NCBI RefSeq assembly: GCF_023824195.1
Contig: NZ_CP085442.1
Location: 906,001-970,000, forward strand
Origin: Priestia megaterium
GTDB taxonomy: Bacteria; Bacillota; Bacilli; Bacillales; Bacillaceae_H
Reading direction: 5' to 3'
DNA: 64,000 nucleotides
This document shows positions 34,862 through 42,430 of the stretch, piece after piece. The first letter of the stretch is position 1. Every line of letters begins with the position of its first letter. The notes under the pieces are model-generated. The model searched no databases and was not told the origin of the DNA. It saw nothing but the letters and a program-made list of their open reading frames with translations. The position numbers and the translations under genes are program-made.

Positions 34862-35139
34862 GTTAATCACCCCTAAAATATAGATTTGTAGTTTTTTAAT
34901 CATACAAATCATAAAATAACTTTTCTGTTTTGTATAGAAACAGAAGATAGATTCTTTATTTTTAGGAAATATTACATAGAAGAAACGAAAATAAATTGCA
35001 TAACATGAAAAATAAGGGTGTTAAGAAAAGTCACATAATGAAAAAGAATAAAAAAACAATGTTAGAACTTCTGACAAAAAGCTGGAATGTAGACTGAAAA
35101 CACCATATTATAAATACAAGATCACATTATTCTCCTGCG

Positions 35140-35226
35140 ATTTCGTATAACCTCTTGAAAAAGGGACTTGGGATTTTATCATAAATCCAACCTCCTAGCT
35201 GTATAATCAGCTAGGAATTTTTTTTA
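35140..35226 (+). promoter_or_regulatory. Structured leader with terminator upstream of the deaminase gene
   Basis: Three hairpins in a row: CTCTT-GAAA-AAGGG (about 35152-35165), a GGATTT/AAATCC hairpin (about 35171-35188), and CCTAGCTG (35194-35201) with CAGCTAGG (35208-35215) followed by eight T. A strong terminator about 160 nt before a gene on the same strand suggests transcription attenuation. It matches no riboswitch consensus I know; the purine and SAM motifs are absent. The terminator could alternatively belong to an unseen small transcript. The rest of 34862-35383 is AT-rich without an ORF. Confidence 0.45.
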
Positions 35227-35383
35227 CCCAAACTCTCTATCGCGCATGAGGTTACCTACACTTATTCAACTCAGAGCATGCACCATATATATTTAAGACC
35301 AGTGTAAGAAAGATTGCTTGAGGATGTTAGTGTTCGGCTTGAGCTAGAAATAGATAGATGTTACGAAAGAGGGGAAAGAAGGT

Positions 35384-36727
35384 ATGACGCACACATTAAT
35401 TAAAAATGCAGAGATTATTACGATGAATGAGAAGAATGATATTATTTACGGTGACCTTTATATTGTTGGAAATCGTATTGCAGCCATCGGGAAAAACCTG
35501 CATCAGGAAAAGGTAGATAAAGTCATTGACGCAGCAAATAAAACGATTGTGCCGGGCTTTATACATACTCATATTCATTTATGTCAAACGCTTTTTAGAG
35601 GGCAAGCAGATGATTTAGAGCTGCTAGACTGGCTAAAGAAGAAAATATGGCCGCTTGAAGCTTCGCATGATGAAGAATCTATCTATTATTCAGCACTGTT
35701 AGGGATCGGCGAACTCATTCAAAGCGGAACTACAACAATTGTAGATATGGAAACTGTTCATCATACAGACTCTGCTTTTCAAGCTATATCTCAAAGTGGA
35801 ATCCGAGCTCTTGCAGGAAAAGTAATGATGGATAAAAAAGGCGATGATCTGCCAAAAGCTCTGCAGGAGACAACGGCTGACTCGATCAAAGAAAGTGTAG
35901 AGCTGCTTGAAAAATGGCATAATTCAAATAACGGTCGTATTCGATACGCATTCTCCCCAAGATTTGTGCTGTCGTGTACGGAAGATTTGCTGCGTGAAGT
36001 GAGCCATTTATCAGCTGCATATAATGTCCATGTACATACTCATGCTTCTGAGAATCAAGAAGAAATTCGCATCGTAGAAGCTGAAACGGGTATGAGAAAT
36101 ATCATGTACTTAGATCATTTAGGATTAGCCAATGAGCGCCTTATTTTAGCGCACTGTGTGTGGCTAAACGATCAAGAGAAGCAAATTATTAAGAATCAAG
36201 GAGTAAAAGTTAGTCATTGCCCAGGCTCAAACTTAAAACTTGCATCCGGAATCGCAGATGTGCCCAGTTTATTAGAACAAGGTGTATTTTTAAGTCTTGG
36301 CGCTGACGGTGCTCCTTGTAATAATAATTTGGATATGTTCAACGAAATGAGGCTGGCCGCTACGATTCATAAACCCTCGTACGGACCAACGGCCATGAAT
36401 GCAAAGCACGTGCTAGAAATGGCTACAATCGGGGGAGCGAAAGCAGTTGGGCTTGAAAAAGAAATTGGAAGTTTAGAGGTCGGGAAAAAAGCGGATCTTG
36501 CTATTTTAAATTTAAATCAGCTTCATACCTTTCCATCTTACGGCGTAGACCCTATTTCCAGAGTTGTGTATTCGGCAACGCGAGGAGATGTAGAACTAAC
36601 GATGGTTGATGGAGAAATTGTGATGGAAAATCGCGTGCTGAAAACAATTGACCAGGGAATTGTATTGAAAGAAGCAAATCATTCGATTGATCGTCTTCTA
36701 AAAAGAATCCCACTTTTAATTTCATAA
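35384..36727 (+). CDS. Amidohydrolase: 5'-deoxyadenosine / SAH / MTA deaminase-type
   Basis: A 447-residue metal-dependent deaminase of the ATZ/TRZ/MtaD group. Metal ligands are visible: 'FIHTHIHLCQTLFRG' (HxH, about residues 64-78), 'VHTHASEN' (His about 223), 'ILAHCVWL' (His) and 'SLGADGAPCNNNLDMF' (Asp). The C-terminal 'KAVGLEKEIGSLEVGKKADLAIL' is the conserved composite-domain return. Members deaminate 5'-deoxyadenosine, methylthioadenosine or S-adenosylhomocysteine, all by-products of SAM. An NCS2 purine permease follows and a SAM riboswitch lies 2 kb upstream, which suits purine salvage from SAM-derived nucleosides. Exact substrate is inferred. Confidence 0.82.
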   Translation: MTHTLIKNAEIITMNEKNDIIYGDLYIVGNRIAAIGKNLHQEKVDKVIDAANKTIVPGFIHTHIHLCQTLFRGQADDLELLDWLKKKIWPLEASHDEESIYYSALLGIGELIQSGTTTIVDMETVHHTDSAFQAISQSGIRALAGKVMMDKKGDDLPKALQETTADSIKESVELLEKWHNSNNGRIRYAFSPRFVLSCTEDLLREVSHLSAAYNVHVHTHASENQEEIRIVEAETGMRNIMYLDHLGLANERLILAHCVWLNDQEKQIIKNQGVKVSHCPGSNLKLASGIADVPSLLEQGVFLSLGADGAPCNNNLDMFNEMRLAATIHKPSYGPTAMNAKHVLEMATIGGAKAVGLEKEIGSLEVGKKADLAILNLNQLHTFPSYGVDPISRVVYSATRGDVELTMVDGEIVMENRVLKTIDQGIVLKEANHSIDRLLKRIPLLIS

Positions 36728-36743
36728 GATATAAAACGAAGAA

Positions 36744-37058
36744 GGTGCTGAGACAAAAGTATTTTAGTTGAAGTGAAAATCGAATGATTAATCGCAATTA
36801 TTGATTAATCATTCGATTTTTTTGCTGTCATGATGAACGTAGGTTTAATCTGTTTAGTAGCTTCTAGCTGTTGATTAGAAGGCAAGACGAAGACTCCTGC
36901 GGGAAAAGCGTAAGCGACGAGGAGGCTCACCGGCCGCCCGCGGAAAGCAAAGCCTTGCACGGAGATCAACAGCGGTGTCACAAGCAGTCCAGATCATTTA
37001 TCCAGTTTGTTCGTCTTTAGATGGGATTGATTTAGTTATGTCTCAATCTCTTTTTTTT
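36744..37058. repeat. Composite dispersed repeat, long copy C
   Basis: The layout is as in copy A: left end TGCTGAGACAAAAGTATTTT, hairpin, internal element (36868-36972, ends CTGTTGATT / GATCAACAG), right part ending TTATGTCTCAATCTC and a T-run. The outer ends are inverted (TGAGACA near 36749 and TGTCTCA near 37040). Compared with copy A the internal element lacks about 13 nt, removing the GCAGGAG arm that pairs with CTCCTGC. It lies between the deaminase and purine permease genes. Confidence 0.8.
36778..36825 (+). terminator. Terminator of the deaminase gene (within repeat C)
   Basis: A 16-bp perfect stem (36778-36793 with 36803-36818), 9-nt loop, then a T-run. Its sequence differs from the hairpin of copies A and B but occupies the same position in the repeat. 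Confidence 0.85.
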
Positions 37059-37175
37059 GTATAAATGATTAAAAAGAGTACTCTTGCCACAGACTAAAGG
37101 GATAGAAGAAATAAATTTTCAAAATTCCAAACTAACGGAAGATAAAAATTTTTATAATGATAGCGTTTTCTGCCT

Positions 37176-37203
37176 TTGCATATCTGTAAATTAAGACTAT
37201 AAT
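37176..37203 (+). promoter_or_regulatory. Promoter of the purine permease transcript
   Basis: TTGCAT (37176-37181) and a perfect TATAAT (37198-37203), 16 bp apart. The transcript should start near 37208-37212. Confidence 0.75.
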
Positions 37204-37204
37204 A

Positions 37205-37286
37205 GGACAAAAGATTTTACTTTGTAACGTAAAATCCTCCTAAATCGTGTCCTTGTTAGGACATTTGAATAGGTAGGATTTTTTAT
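37205..37286 (+). promoter_or_regulatory. Attenuator-like leader of the purine permease gene
   Basis: Two exclusive folds are visible. Fold 1: GATTTTAC (about 37213-37220) pairs with GTAAAATC (about 37229-37236), and GGACA near the 5' end can pair with TGTCC near 37258. Fold 2 (terminator): AATCC...TCCTA (about 37233-37242) pairs with TAGG-TAGGATT (about 37270-37280) around an inner GTCC/GGAC hairpin, then six T. The folds share GTAAAATCC, so one excludes the other. The G-box purine aptamer is not present. The ligand or factor is unknown. Confidence 0.6.
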
Positions 37287-37311
37287 TTTTTTTAGAAGTA
37301 GGGAGGCGCGC

Positions 37312-38640
37312 GTGTTGGAGCGTAACGGAATATTAGAGCGCTTGTTTAAACTATCAGAGCGCAACACAACACCAAAACAAGAAATACTAGCAGGACTTAC
37401 AACTTTTATGACGGTCAGTTATATGGTAATCGTCAACCCCATTATCATGTCTGACGCGGGGATACCCCGAGAAGCAGCTCTTGCAGCTACCATTTACGCC
37501 ATTGTATTTAGTACGTTACTGATGGCCCTGTGGGCAAACTTCCCAATTGTAACCGGTCCAGGGATGGGCTTAAATGCGTTTTTTACGTATTCAGTAGTAT
37601 TAGGACAAGGATTGTCATGGCAAACGGCACTTGGAGCGGTTTTTATATCTGGCGTCTTGTTTTTTGTTTTGACAGTAACAGGAATACGCGGAAAGATTAT
37701 TGATGCCATTCCAAACGTATTAAAGTCTTCAATAGCAGTTGGAATTGGTCTTTTTGTTGCGTTTATCGGTTTGAAAAACGCTGGATTAGTTGTGGCAAAC
37801 GAGTCTACTTTTGTAGGGCTTGGAAACGTTATGGATAAAGGACCTTTACTTGCTATTTTTGGGCTGATATTAGCAGCTGTACTGATGGCTAAAAATGTAA
37901 AAGGTGCTCTCATTATAAGTATTTTTGCTACGACAATATTAGCGATGATTGTAGGAGTACAAGCAGTTCCTCATTCCGTGAAAGACGTTTTTTCAGCCAC
38001 GCCGCCAAGCGTCGGAGAAACATTCTTTCAAATGGATTTAAAAGGTGCAGTTGCCTACGGCATTTTTTCAGTTGTATTTTCTTTCACCATCGTAGAACTA
38101 TTTGATACGCTAGCGACACTGATTGGACTATCTAAAAAAGCAAACTTAGTAGATAAAAACGGTAAAATTCCAGGTTTAAATCGCGCGCTTGCAGCGGATT
38201 CAATCGGTACAATGGCGAGTGCTATTTTTGGAAGCACAGCGTTAAATACGTATATTGAAAATGCAACAGGTATTGCAGAAGGAGGACGTACCGGCTTAAA
38301 GGCATTAACGGTTGCCATCTTATTTATATTTACCTTGTTTTTTGCACCGCTCATTCAATTTATCCCAAGCGTTGCTACTGCACCAGCACTCATTATTATT
38401 GGTTCGCTTATGCTAAGTGACATTCGAAACGTTAACTTCGACGATTTTACTGAGGTTGTTCCCGCTTTCTTAACAATTGTCATGATGCCGTTAACCTACA
38501 GCATTGCAGAAGGTTTAGCATTCGGCTTCATTTCATACACAGCGATTAAACTGTTTACAGGACGCCATCGCGAAATTCATTGGATGATGTATGTGATTAC
38601 CATTGCCTTTTTTATCAATTTTTATATGAGTTCGCATTAG
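37312..38640 (+). CDS. NCS2-family purine permease (guanine/hypoxanthine type)
   Basis: A 442-residue AzgA-like NCS2 permease with about 12-14 helices. Family motifs: 'TTFMTVSYMVIVNPIIMSDAG' near the N-terminus, 'TGPGMGLNAFFTYSVVLGQGLSWQTALGAVFISG', 'FSFTIVELFDTLATLIGLSKKANL' with the Glu/Asp of the substrate site, and 'STALNTYIENATGIAEGGRTGL'. B. subtilis PbuG/PbuO are the likely relatives. The start is GTG 37312 or TTG 37315; GGGAGG (37301-37306) suits either. It is preceded by the attenuator-like leader and follows the deaminase whose product is a purine derivative. Confidence 0.9.
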   Translation: MLERNGILERLFKLSERNTTPKQEILAGLTTFMTVSYMVIVNPIIMSDAGIPREAALAATIYAIVFSTLLMALWANFPIVTGPGMGLNAFFTYSVVLGQGLSWQTALGAVFISGVLFFVLTVTGIRGKIIDAIPNVLKSSIAVGIGLFVAFIGLKNAGLVVANESTFVGLGNVMDKGPLLAIFGLILAAVLMAKNVKGALIISIFATTILAMIVGVQAVPHSVKDVFSATPPSVGETFFQMDLKGAVAYGIFSVVFSFTIVELFDTLATLIGLSKKANLVDKNGKIPGLNRALAADSIGTMASAIFGSTALNTYIENATGIAEGGRTGLKALTVAILFIFTLFFAPLIQFIPSVATAPALIIIGSLMLSDIRNVNFDDFTEVVPAFLTIVMMPLTYSIAEGLAFGFISYTAIKLFTGRHREIHWMMYVITIAFFINFYMSSH

Positions 38641-38647
38641 GAAGAAA

Positions 38648-38677
38648 AGACGTAGCCCCACACTACGTCTTTTTTTG
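38648..38677 (+). terminator. Intrinsic terminator
   Basis: AGACGTAG (38648-38655) pairs with CTACGTCT (38663-38670), followed by a long T-run, just after the permease stop. Confidence 0.9.
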
Positions 38678-38786
38678 TTACTGAGTCCTTGTCAGAGAAC
38701 ATCGTGAAAGGATGAAGCTTTTCTTTTATTTTAGATAATTGTAAAATAATCATAAAAGGTGCGTTATAAAGGGTTGGTGGAATAAA

Positions 38787-39818
38787 TTGAAACAAAGTAA
38801 ACGCAAACGTGTAACCTTACAACAAGTGGCAGAACACGCGGGAGTATCTCGAGCTACCGCTTCGCTTATTGTGCGAAATAGTCCAAGTGTTTCTGAAAAA
38901 ACAAGGAAAAAAGTTCTAGCTTCGATGAAAGAGTTAGGATACGTATATGACCGTATTGCAGCAAATTTAAGATCTCAAACTTCATCAACAATCGGAGTTA
39001 TTATTACGGATATATCTAATACGTTTTTTACAGAATTGTTAATTGGAGTGCACGAGGAGCTCGAGAAAGACGGATATACGGTGTTTTTAGGTACGACGTT
39101 TGATTCGGATAATCGACAGGATCAGCTGCTTTCTACGATGCTAGAGCATCGGGTAGGAGGCATTATTTTATGTCCTGTTGCGGGTACATCGGAAGATACG
39201 ATAAGAAAAATTCAGCATTTAGATGTTCCTTCAGTACTAGCAGTAAGGGAATTGCCTGAGGTGGAGTCAGATTATGTAGGGGTAGATTATAGCTTAGGCG
39301 TTCAAAAAGCGGTTCAACACTTACTTGAACAGGGACACAAAAGAATCGCATTTTTAGGAGGAACAACCGGTTCTACAACGTGGAAAGAAAGAATGGAAGG
39401 TTACCGTTCGGCGCTAAAGAACGCAGGAATTTCTATCGATGAAGAGCTTGTTATTCCGAGCGGTCCGACAAGAAGCGGCGGTGTAGAAGCTGCACGTCAA
39501 GTGTTGGACATTTCTGAGCCTCCAACAGCAGTTTTTTGTTTTAGCGACTTAGTTGCATTTGGTGTTATGCAAGGTTTAAAAGAGAAAGGGATTGTTCCGG
39601 GAGAAGATATAGCGGTAGTGGGATTTGATAATGTCATGGAATCATCCGTATGTCACCCTACTCTAACAACCGTCTCTTCTTTTGCAAGACAAATAGGAAA
39701 AGATGCTGCACGGTGTCTTCATAACCAAATTGTTGATAAAAAAGAACATCATCATCGCATTATTTTAACGCCTCAGTTAGTTGTTCGAGAATCGTCATCA
39801 AAAAAAAGAAGCAGTTAA
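38787..39818 (+). CDS. LacI-family transcriptional regulator
   Basis: A 343-residue LacI/GalR protein. The HTH at residues about 9-30 (TLQQVAEHAGVSRATASLIVRN) and hinge 'YVYDRIAANLRSQTSSTIGVIITDISNTFF' are followed by a sugar-binding-type effector domain with 'GGTTGSTTWKERMEGYRSAL' and 'VVGFDNVMESSVCHPTLTTV'. It starts at TTG 38787 with GGTGG 6 nt upstream. It stands alone between the purine permease and shikimate kinase genes, so its target is not evident. Its C-terminus carries 'SSSKKRSS', overlapping a terminator hairpin. Confidence 0.9.
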   Translation: MKQSKRKRVTLQQVAEHAGVSRATASLIVRNSPSVSEKTRKKVLASMKELGYVYDRIAANLRSQTSSTIGVIITDISNTFFTELLIGVHEELEKDGYTVFLGTTFDSDNRQDQLLSTMLEHRVGGIILCPVAGTSEDTIRKIQHLDVPSVLAVRELPEVESDYVGVDYSLGVQKAVQHLLEQGHKRIAFLGGTTGSTTWKERMEGYRSALKNAGISIDEELVIPSGPTRSGGVEAARQVLDISEPPTAVFCFSDLVAFGVMQGLKEKGIVPGEDIAVVGFDNVMESSVCHPTLTTVSSFARQIGKDAARCLHNQIVDKKEHHHRIILTPQLVVRESSSKKRSS

Positions 39819-39834
39819 TGAACTGCTTCTTTTC
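39806..39834. terminator. Terminator overlapping the LacI gene stop
   Basis: AAGAAGCAGTT (39806-39816) pairs with AACTGCTTCTT (39821-39831), then TTCC. The A-run before it lets it also serve the convergent aroK gene. Confidence 0.8.
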
Positions 39835-39842
39835 CTTGTGAA

Positions 39843-40400
39843 TTATTTAGACGGTTCGTAAATATCCCAAGCCATTTTCAAGGAATCAACAATATAATTT
39901 GCTACTTCTTCAATATCCAAATTGTCAGTTTCTACTTTGGAGTGGTGGTTGGAATAAATTGCTTGTCGCGTATAAAATAATTCTTCAATATCCTCTAGGC
40001 TTCTTCCTTGTAAAACAGGGCGACTGTCAATAATGAGGCTGATGCGCTCTTTCCATGAATCCCATGAAAGGTCTAAAAAGAATACAATACAATTTGATAA
40101 GCATATTTTTTGAATTTCTTCTTGAAGAAATGCGCCCCCGCCAACGGATATAATTTTTAAACGCTGCTGAGATAACTGGCTAATTACTTCTTTTTCTTTA
40201 TTTCGGAAAAACTCTTCACCAAACTCTTTAAAGATTTGTGATGTAGGCATTTGAAACATTTTTTCGATTTCTTGGTCTATATCGACAAAATCTCTGTATA
40301 ATTTCTTAGCGACTAGTTCGCCGATTGTTGTTTTACCTACGCCCATAAAGCCAATAAATACAATGCTTTTTTCTCTAAGAGACATCTCGCTGTAAGTCAT
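39843..40400 (-). CDS. aroK: Shikimate kinase
   Basis: A 185-residue P-loop kinase that makes shikimate 3-phosphate for aromatic amino acid synthesis. Seen: Walker A GFMGVGKTT (about residues 17-25), 'FVDIDQEIEKM' (shikimate-binding Asp), 'FRNKEKEVI' (Arg/Glu), 'ISVGGGAFL' (Gly loop) and 'SRPVLQGRS' (lid Arg). Length is normal. AAGAGGC precedes the ATG. It is divergent from the ALDH-ThDP-aroD operon, so the shared 550-nt region holds both promoters. Whether this is the only shikimate kinase of the cell cannot be told here. Confidence 0.92.
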   Translation of the reverse strand: MTYSEMSLREKSIVFIGFMGVGKTTIGELVAKKLYRDFVDIDQEIEKMFQMPTSQIFKEFGEEFFRNKEKEVISQLSQQRLKIISVGGGAFLQEEIQKICLSNCIVFFLDLSWDSWKERISLIIDSRPVLQGRSLEDIEELFYTRQAIYSNHHSKVETDNLDIEEVANYIVDSLKMAWDIYEPSK

Positions 40401-40807
40401 TTTTCAAAGCCTCTTTCTGTTTTTAACAATAAAAAACTTATTATTTTGTATTTTAGTTATTAGAATTATAATACAAATTTTACTGTTTGTAAAAACAGTG
40501 AAAGGTATATTATGTCCTAAGCAACAAGTATCAGCTCACGTTTATAAAATTTTTGTTAGTCAACAGATGGTGATACGCTGTAACCAAAACAAATAAGCAA
40601 TAGTTAAGCTCGATCATAATCATAAATTCTTTGTCATATTGATAGTGCTGCTATCTTATATACTCCTACAGTGTATGTAAGAAAAAAAAGGAAGTGAATG
40701 TGAAACTACGTAAGAGAGTATAAGCAAACTGGACTCAGTATCAATAAATATTTTTAGAAAATTCTTTAATTTTCTATTGCTAGATTAAAATTTCTGTTGT
40801 AGGATTA

Positions 40808-40821
40808 TGATAACGTTTACA
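40808..40821 (+). promoter_or_regulatory. cre site upstream of the ALDH-ThDP-aroD operon
   Basis: TGATAACGTTTACA fits TGWNANCGNTNWCA at every defined position. It lies 51 nt before the first palindromic operator and 128 nt before the ATG, so CcpA probably represses or roadblocks this operon. The remainder of 40401-40948 is AT-rich without a supported ORF. Confidence 0.72.
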
Positions 40822-40871
40822 AAACGAGTTATTACTTTAAATCAATAGGATTTATAGAAAACTGCATCAAA

Positions 40872-40909
40872 TTTTAGATCGATCTAAAAATAAGATTAGA
40901 TCGATCTAA
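40872..40909 (+). promoter_or_regulatory. Tandem palindromic operators (TTAGATCGATCTAA)
   Basis: Site 1 is TTTTAGATCGATCTAAAA (40872-40889), a perfect 18-bp palindrome. Site 2 is TTAGATCGATCTAA (40896-40909). Their centres are 22 bp apart, about two helical turns, fitting two dimers on one face. The same palindrome recurs at 61222-61239 and, with one base changed per half, at 62629-62666. Confidence 0.85.
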
Positions 40910-40948
40910 AAATAGCAGTCAGGTCAATTGTTAAAAGGAGAGATAACA

Positions 40949-42379
40949 ATGAGCTTTAGACGAGCAAGGCCTTATGTAAATAAAGAATGGCTTGAAGGTA
41001 ATCGATCAGCAGTAAGTATTAAAAGTCCGTACTCGCAGGAAGTAATTGGTGAGCAAATTATAGCAACGCCAGAAGATGTTGAACGAGCGCTATCAGCCGC
41101 CTATGAAGCTAAAAAAACAATTGCTAGTCTGTCTTCTTATGAAAGGGCCAAAATTTTAAAAGAAGCAGCACGGCTTTTGGAAAAGCAAAAAGAAAAATTT
41201 GCTTTTCTCATCTCAAATGAATTAGGAAAACCGCTGAAGAATACGTTGGATGAAGTATCTCGATCTGTAGAAACATTAGAGCAATCTGCGGAAGAAGCAA
41301 AAAGGCTTATCGGTGAAACGATACCAGGAGATGCTTCCGAACGAGGGGGAAAAGCGATAGCTTCCACATTCCGTGTGCCTGTCGGAGTTGTTGCCGCTAT
41401 TACTCCTTTTAATGCACCTTTGAATTTAGTATGCCACAAAATTGGACCAGCTTTTGCTGCTGGCAACAGTGTCATTTTAAAACCAGCTCCGCAAACAACC
41501 TTAGTTGCTTCAGAATTTATAGCTCTATTATTAGAAGCTGGAATCCCTGAATGCGCTATTAATATGGTTTTAGGGGGAGTAGAAACAGGACAGCAAATCG
41601 TAAAAGATGACCGGGTAAATGTCATTTCTTTTACCGGTGGAACAGTAGCAAGCAGAAATATATGTGAGCTGGCTGGAATGAAAAAAGTGCTTCTAGAATT
41701 AGGAGGAAATGCTTCAACAATCGTTCATGAAGATGCCGACATTAAAAAAGCTGCTGAAATGTGTGGGAGAACAGGGTTTAGCAACTCCGGTCAAAGCTGT
41801 ATTTCAGTTCAGCGTATTTATGTACATGACTCAGTTGTTTCTGAATTTACAGAGCTTCTGAAGAATGAGGTAACGTCTTTAAAAGTTGGTGATCCTCTGC
41901 TGCCTCAGACGGATGTTGGGTGTTTAGTAGATGAAAGAGCCGCAAACCGAGTTTTGGTTTGGATTGAAGAAGCAGTCGATCTAGGTGCAAAGCTGATATG
42001 CGGCGGCAAAAAGACAGGGGCTTCTATAGAACCTACTGTTCTATTAAATCCTCCTAAACAAAGCAAAGTGGTGTGTCAAGAAGTATTTGGGCCTGTGGTG
42101 AGCATCATTCCTTATCAAGATATTGAAGAAGCTATTCGGGAAACAAATGATTCATCATTCGGTTTGCAAGCAGGGCTGTTTACAAATCAAATGGATTTAG
42201 CTTACCGTGTTGCTGAATCTTTAGAAGTAGGAGGAGTTGTGATTAATGGCACCTCTAATTTTCGACTCGACCATTGGCCGTACGGTGGGATAAAAGACAG
42301 CGGCGTTGGTAGAGAAGGACCTCGATTTGCGATTGAAGATATGACAGAAACAAAAATGATTGTCCTGCAGCTATCGTAG
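40949..42379 (+). CDS. NAD(P)+-dependent aldehyde dehydrogenase
   Basis: A 476-residue ALDH-superfamily enzyme. Seen: 'GVVAAITPFNAPLNLVCHKIGPAFAAGNSVILKPAPQT' (cofactor site, Asn of the oxyanion hole), 'ISFTGGT' (coenzyme loop), catalytic Glu in 'LLELGGNAS', catalytic Cys in 'NSGQSCISVQRIYV', and 'CQEVFGPVVSIIPY'. The GQSC-ISVQR context is like lactaldehyde-type ALDHs. ATG 40949 follows AAAGGAG. It is first in an operon with a ThDP enzyme and aroD and lies behind the operators, so it probably oxidises an aldehyde made by the ThDP enzyme. Substrate unknown. Confidence 0.88.
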   Translation: MSFRRARPYVNKEWLEGNRSAVSIKSPYSQEVIGEQIIATPEDVERALSAAYEAKKTIASLSSYERAKILKEAARLLEKQKEKFAFLISNELGKPLKNTLDEVSRSVETLEQSAEEAKRLIGETIPGDASERGGKAIASTFRVPVGVVAAITPFNAPLNLVCHKIGPAFAAGNSVILKPAPQTTLVASEFIALLLEAGIPECAINMVLGGVETGQQIVKDDRVNVISFTGGTVASRNICELAGMKKVLLELGGNASTIVHEDADIKKAAEMCGRTGFSNSGQSCISVQRIYVHDSVVSEFTELLKNEVTSLKVGDPLLPQTDVGCLVDERAANRVLVWIEEAVDLGAKLICGGKKTGASIEPTVLLNPPKQSKVVCQEVFGPVVSIIPYQDIEEAIRETNDSSFGLQAGLFTNQMDLAYRVAESLEVGGVVINGTSNFRLDHWPYGGIKDSGVGREGPRFAIEDMTETKMIVLQLS

Positions 42380-42430
42380 CTGAGTTTATTACCTGACAAA
42401 ATATATAGTGAATTTAAAGGAGGATATACA

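Noticed and set aside
37205..37286. Purine (G-box) or preQ1 riboswitch before the NCS2 permease gene
   Set aside because: The conserved aptamer segments of these classes are not present; only an attenuator-like fold is supported.
37494..37913. 139-codon minus-strand ORF inside the purine permease gene
   Set aside because: It is antisense shadow of a strong family match, with no ribosome-binding site and low-complexity composition; the same holds for 46232-46705 in treP and 41137-41625 in the ALDH gene.
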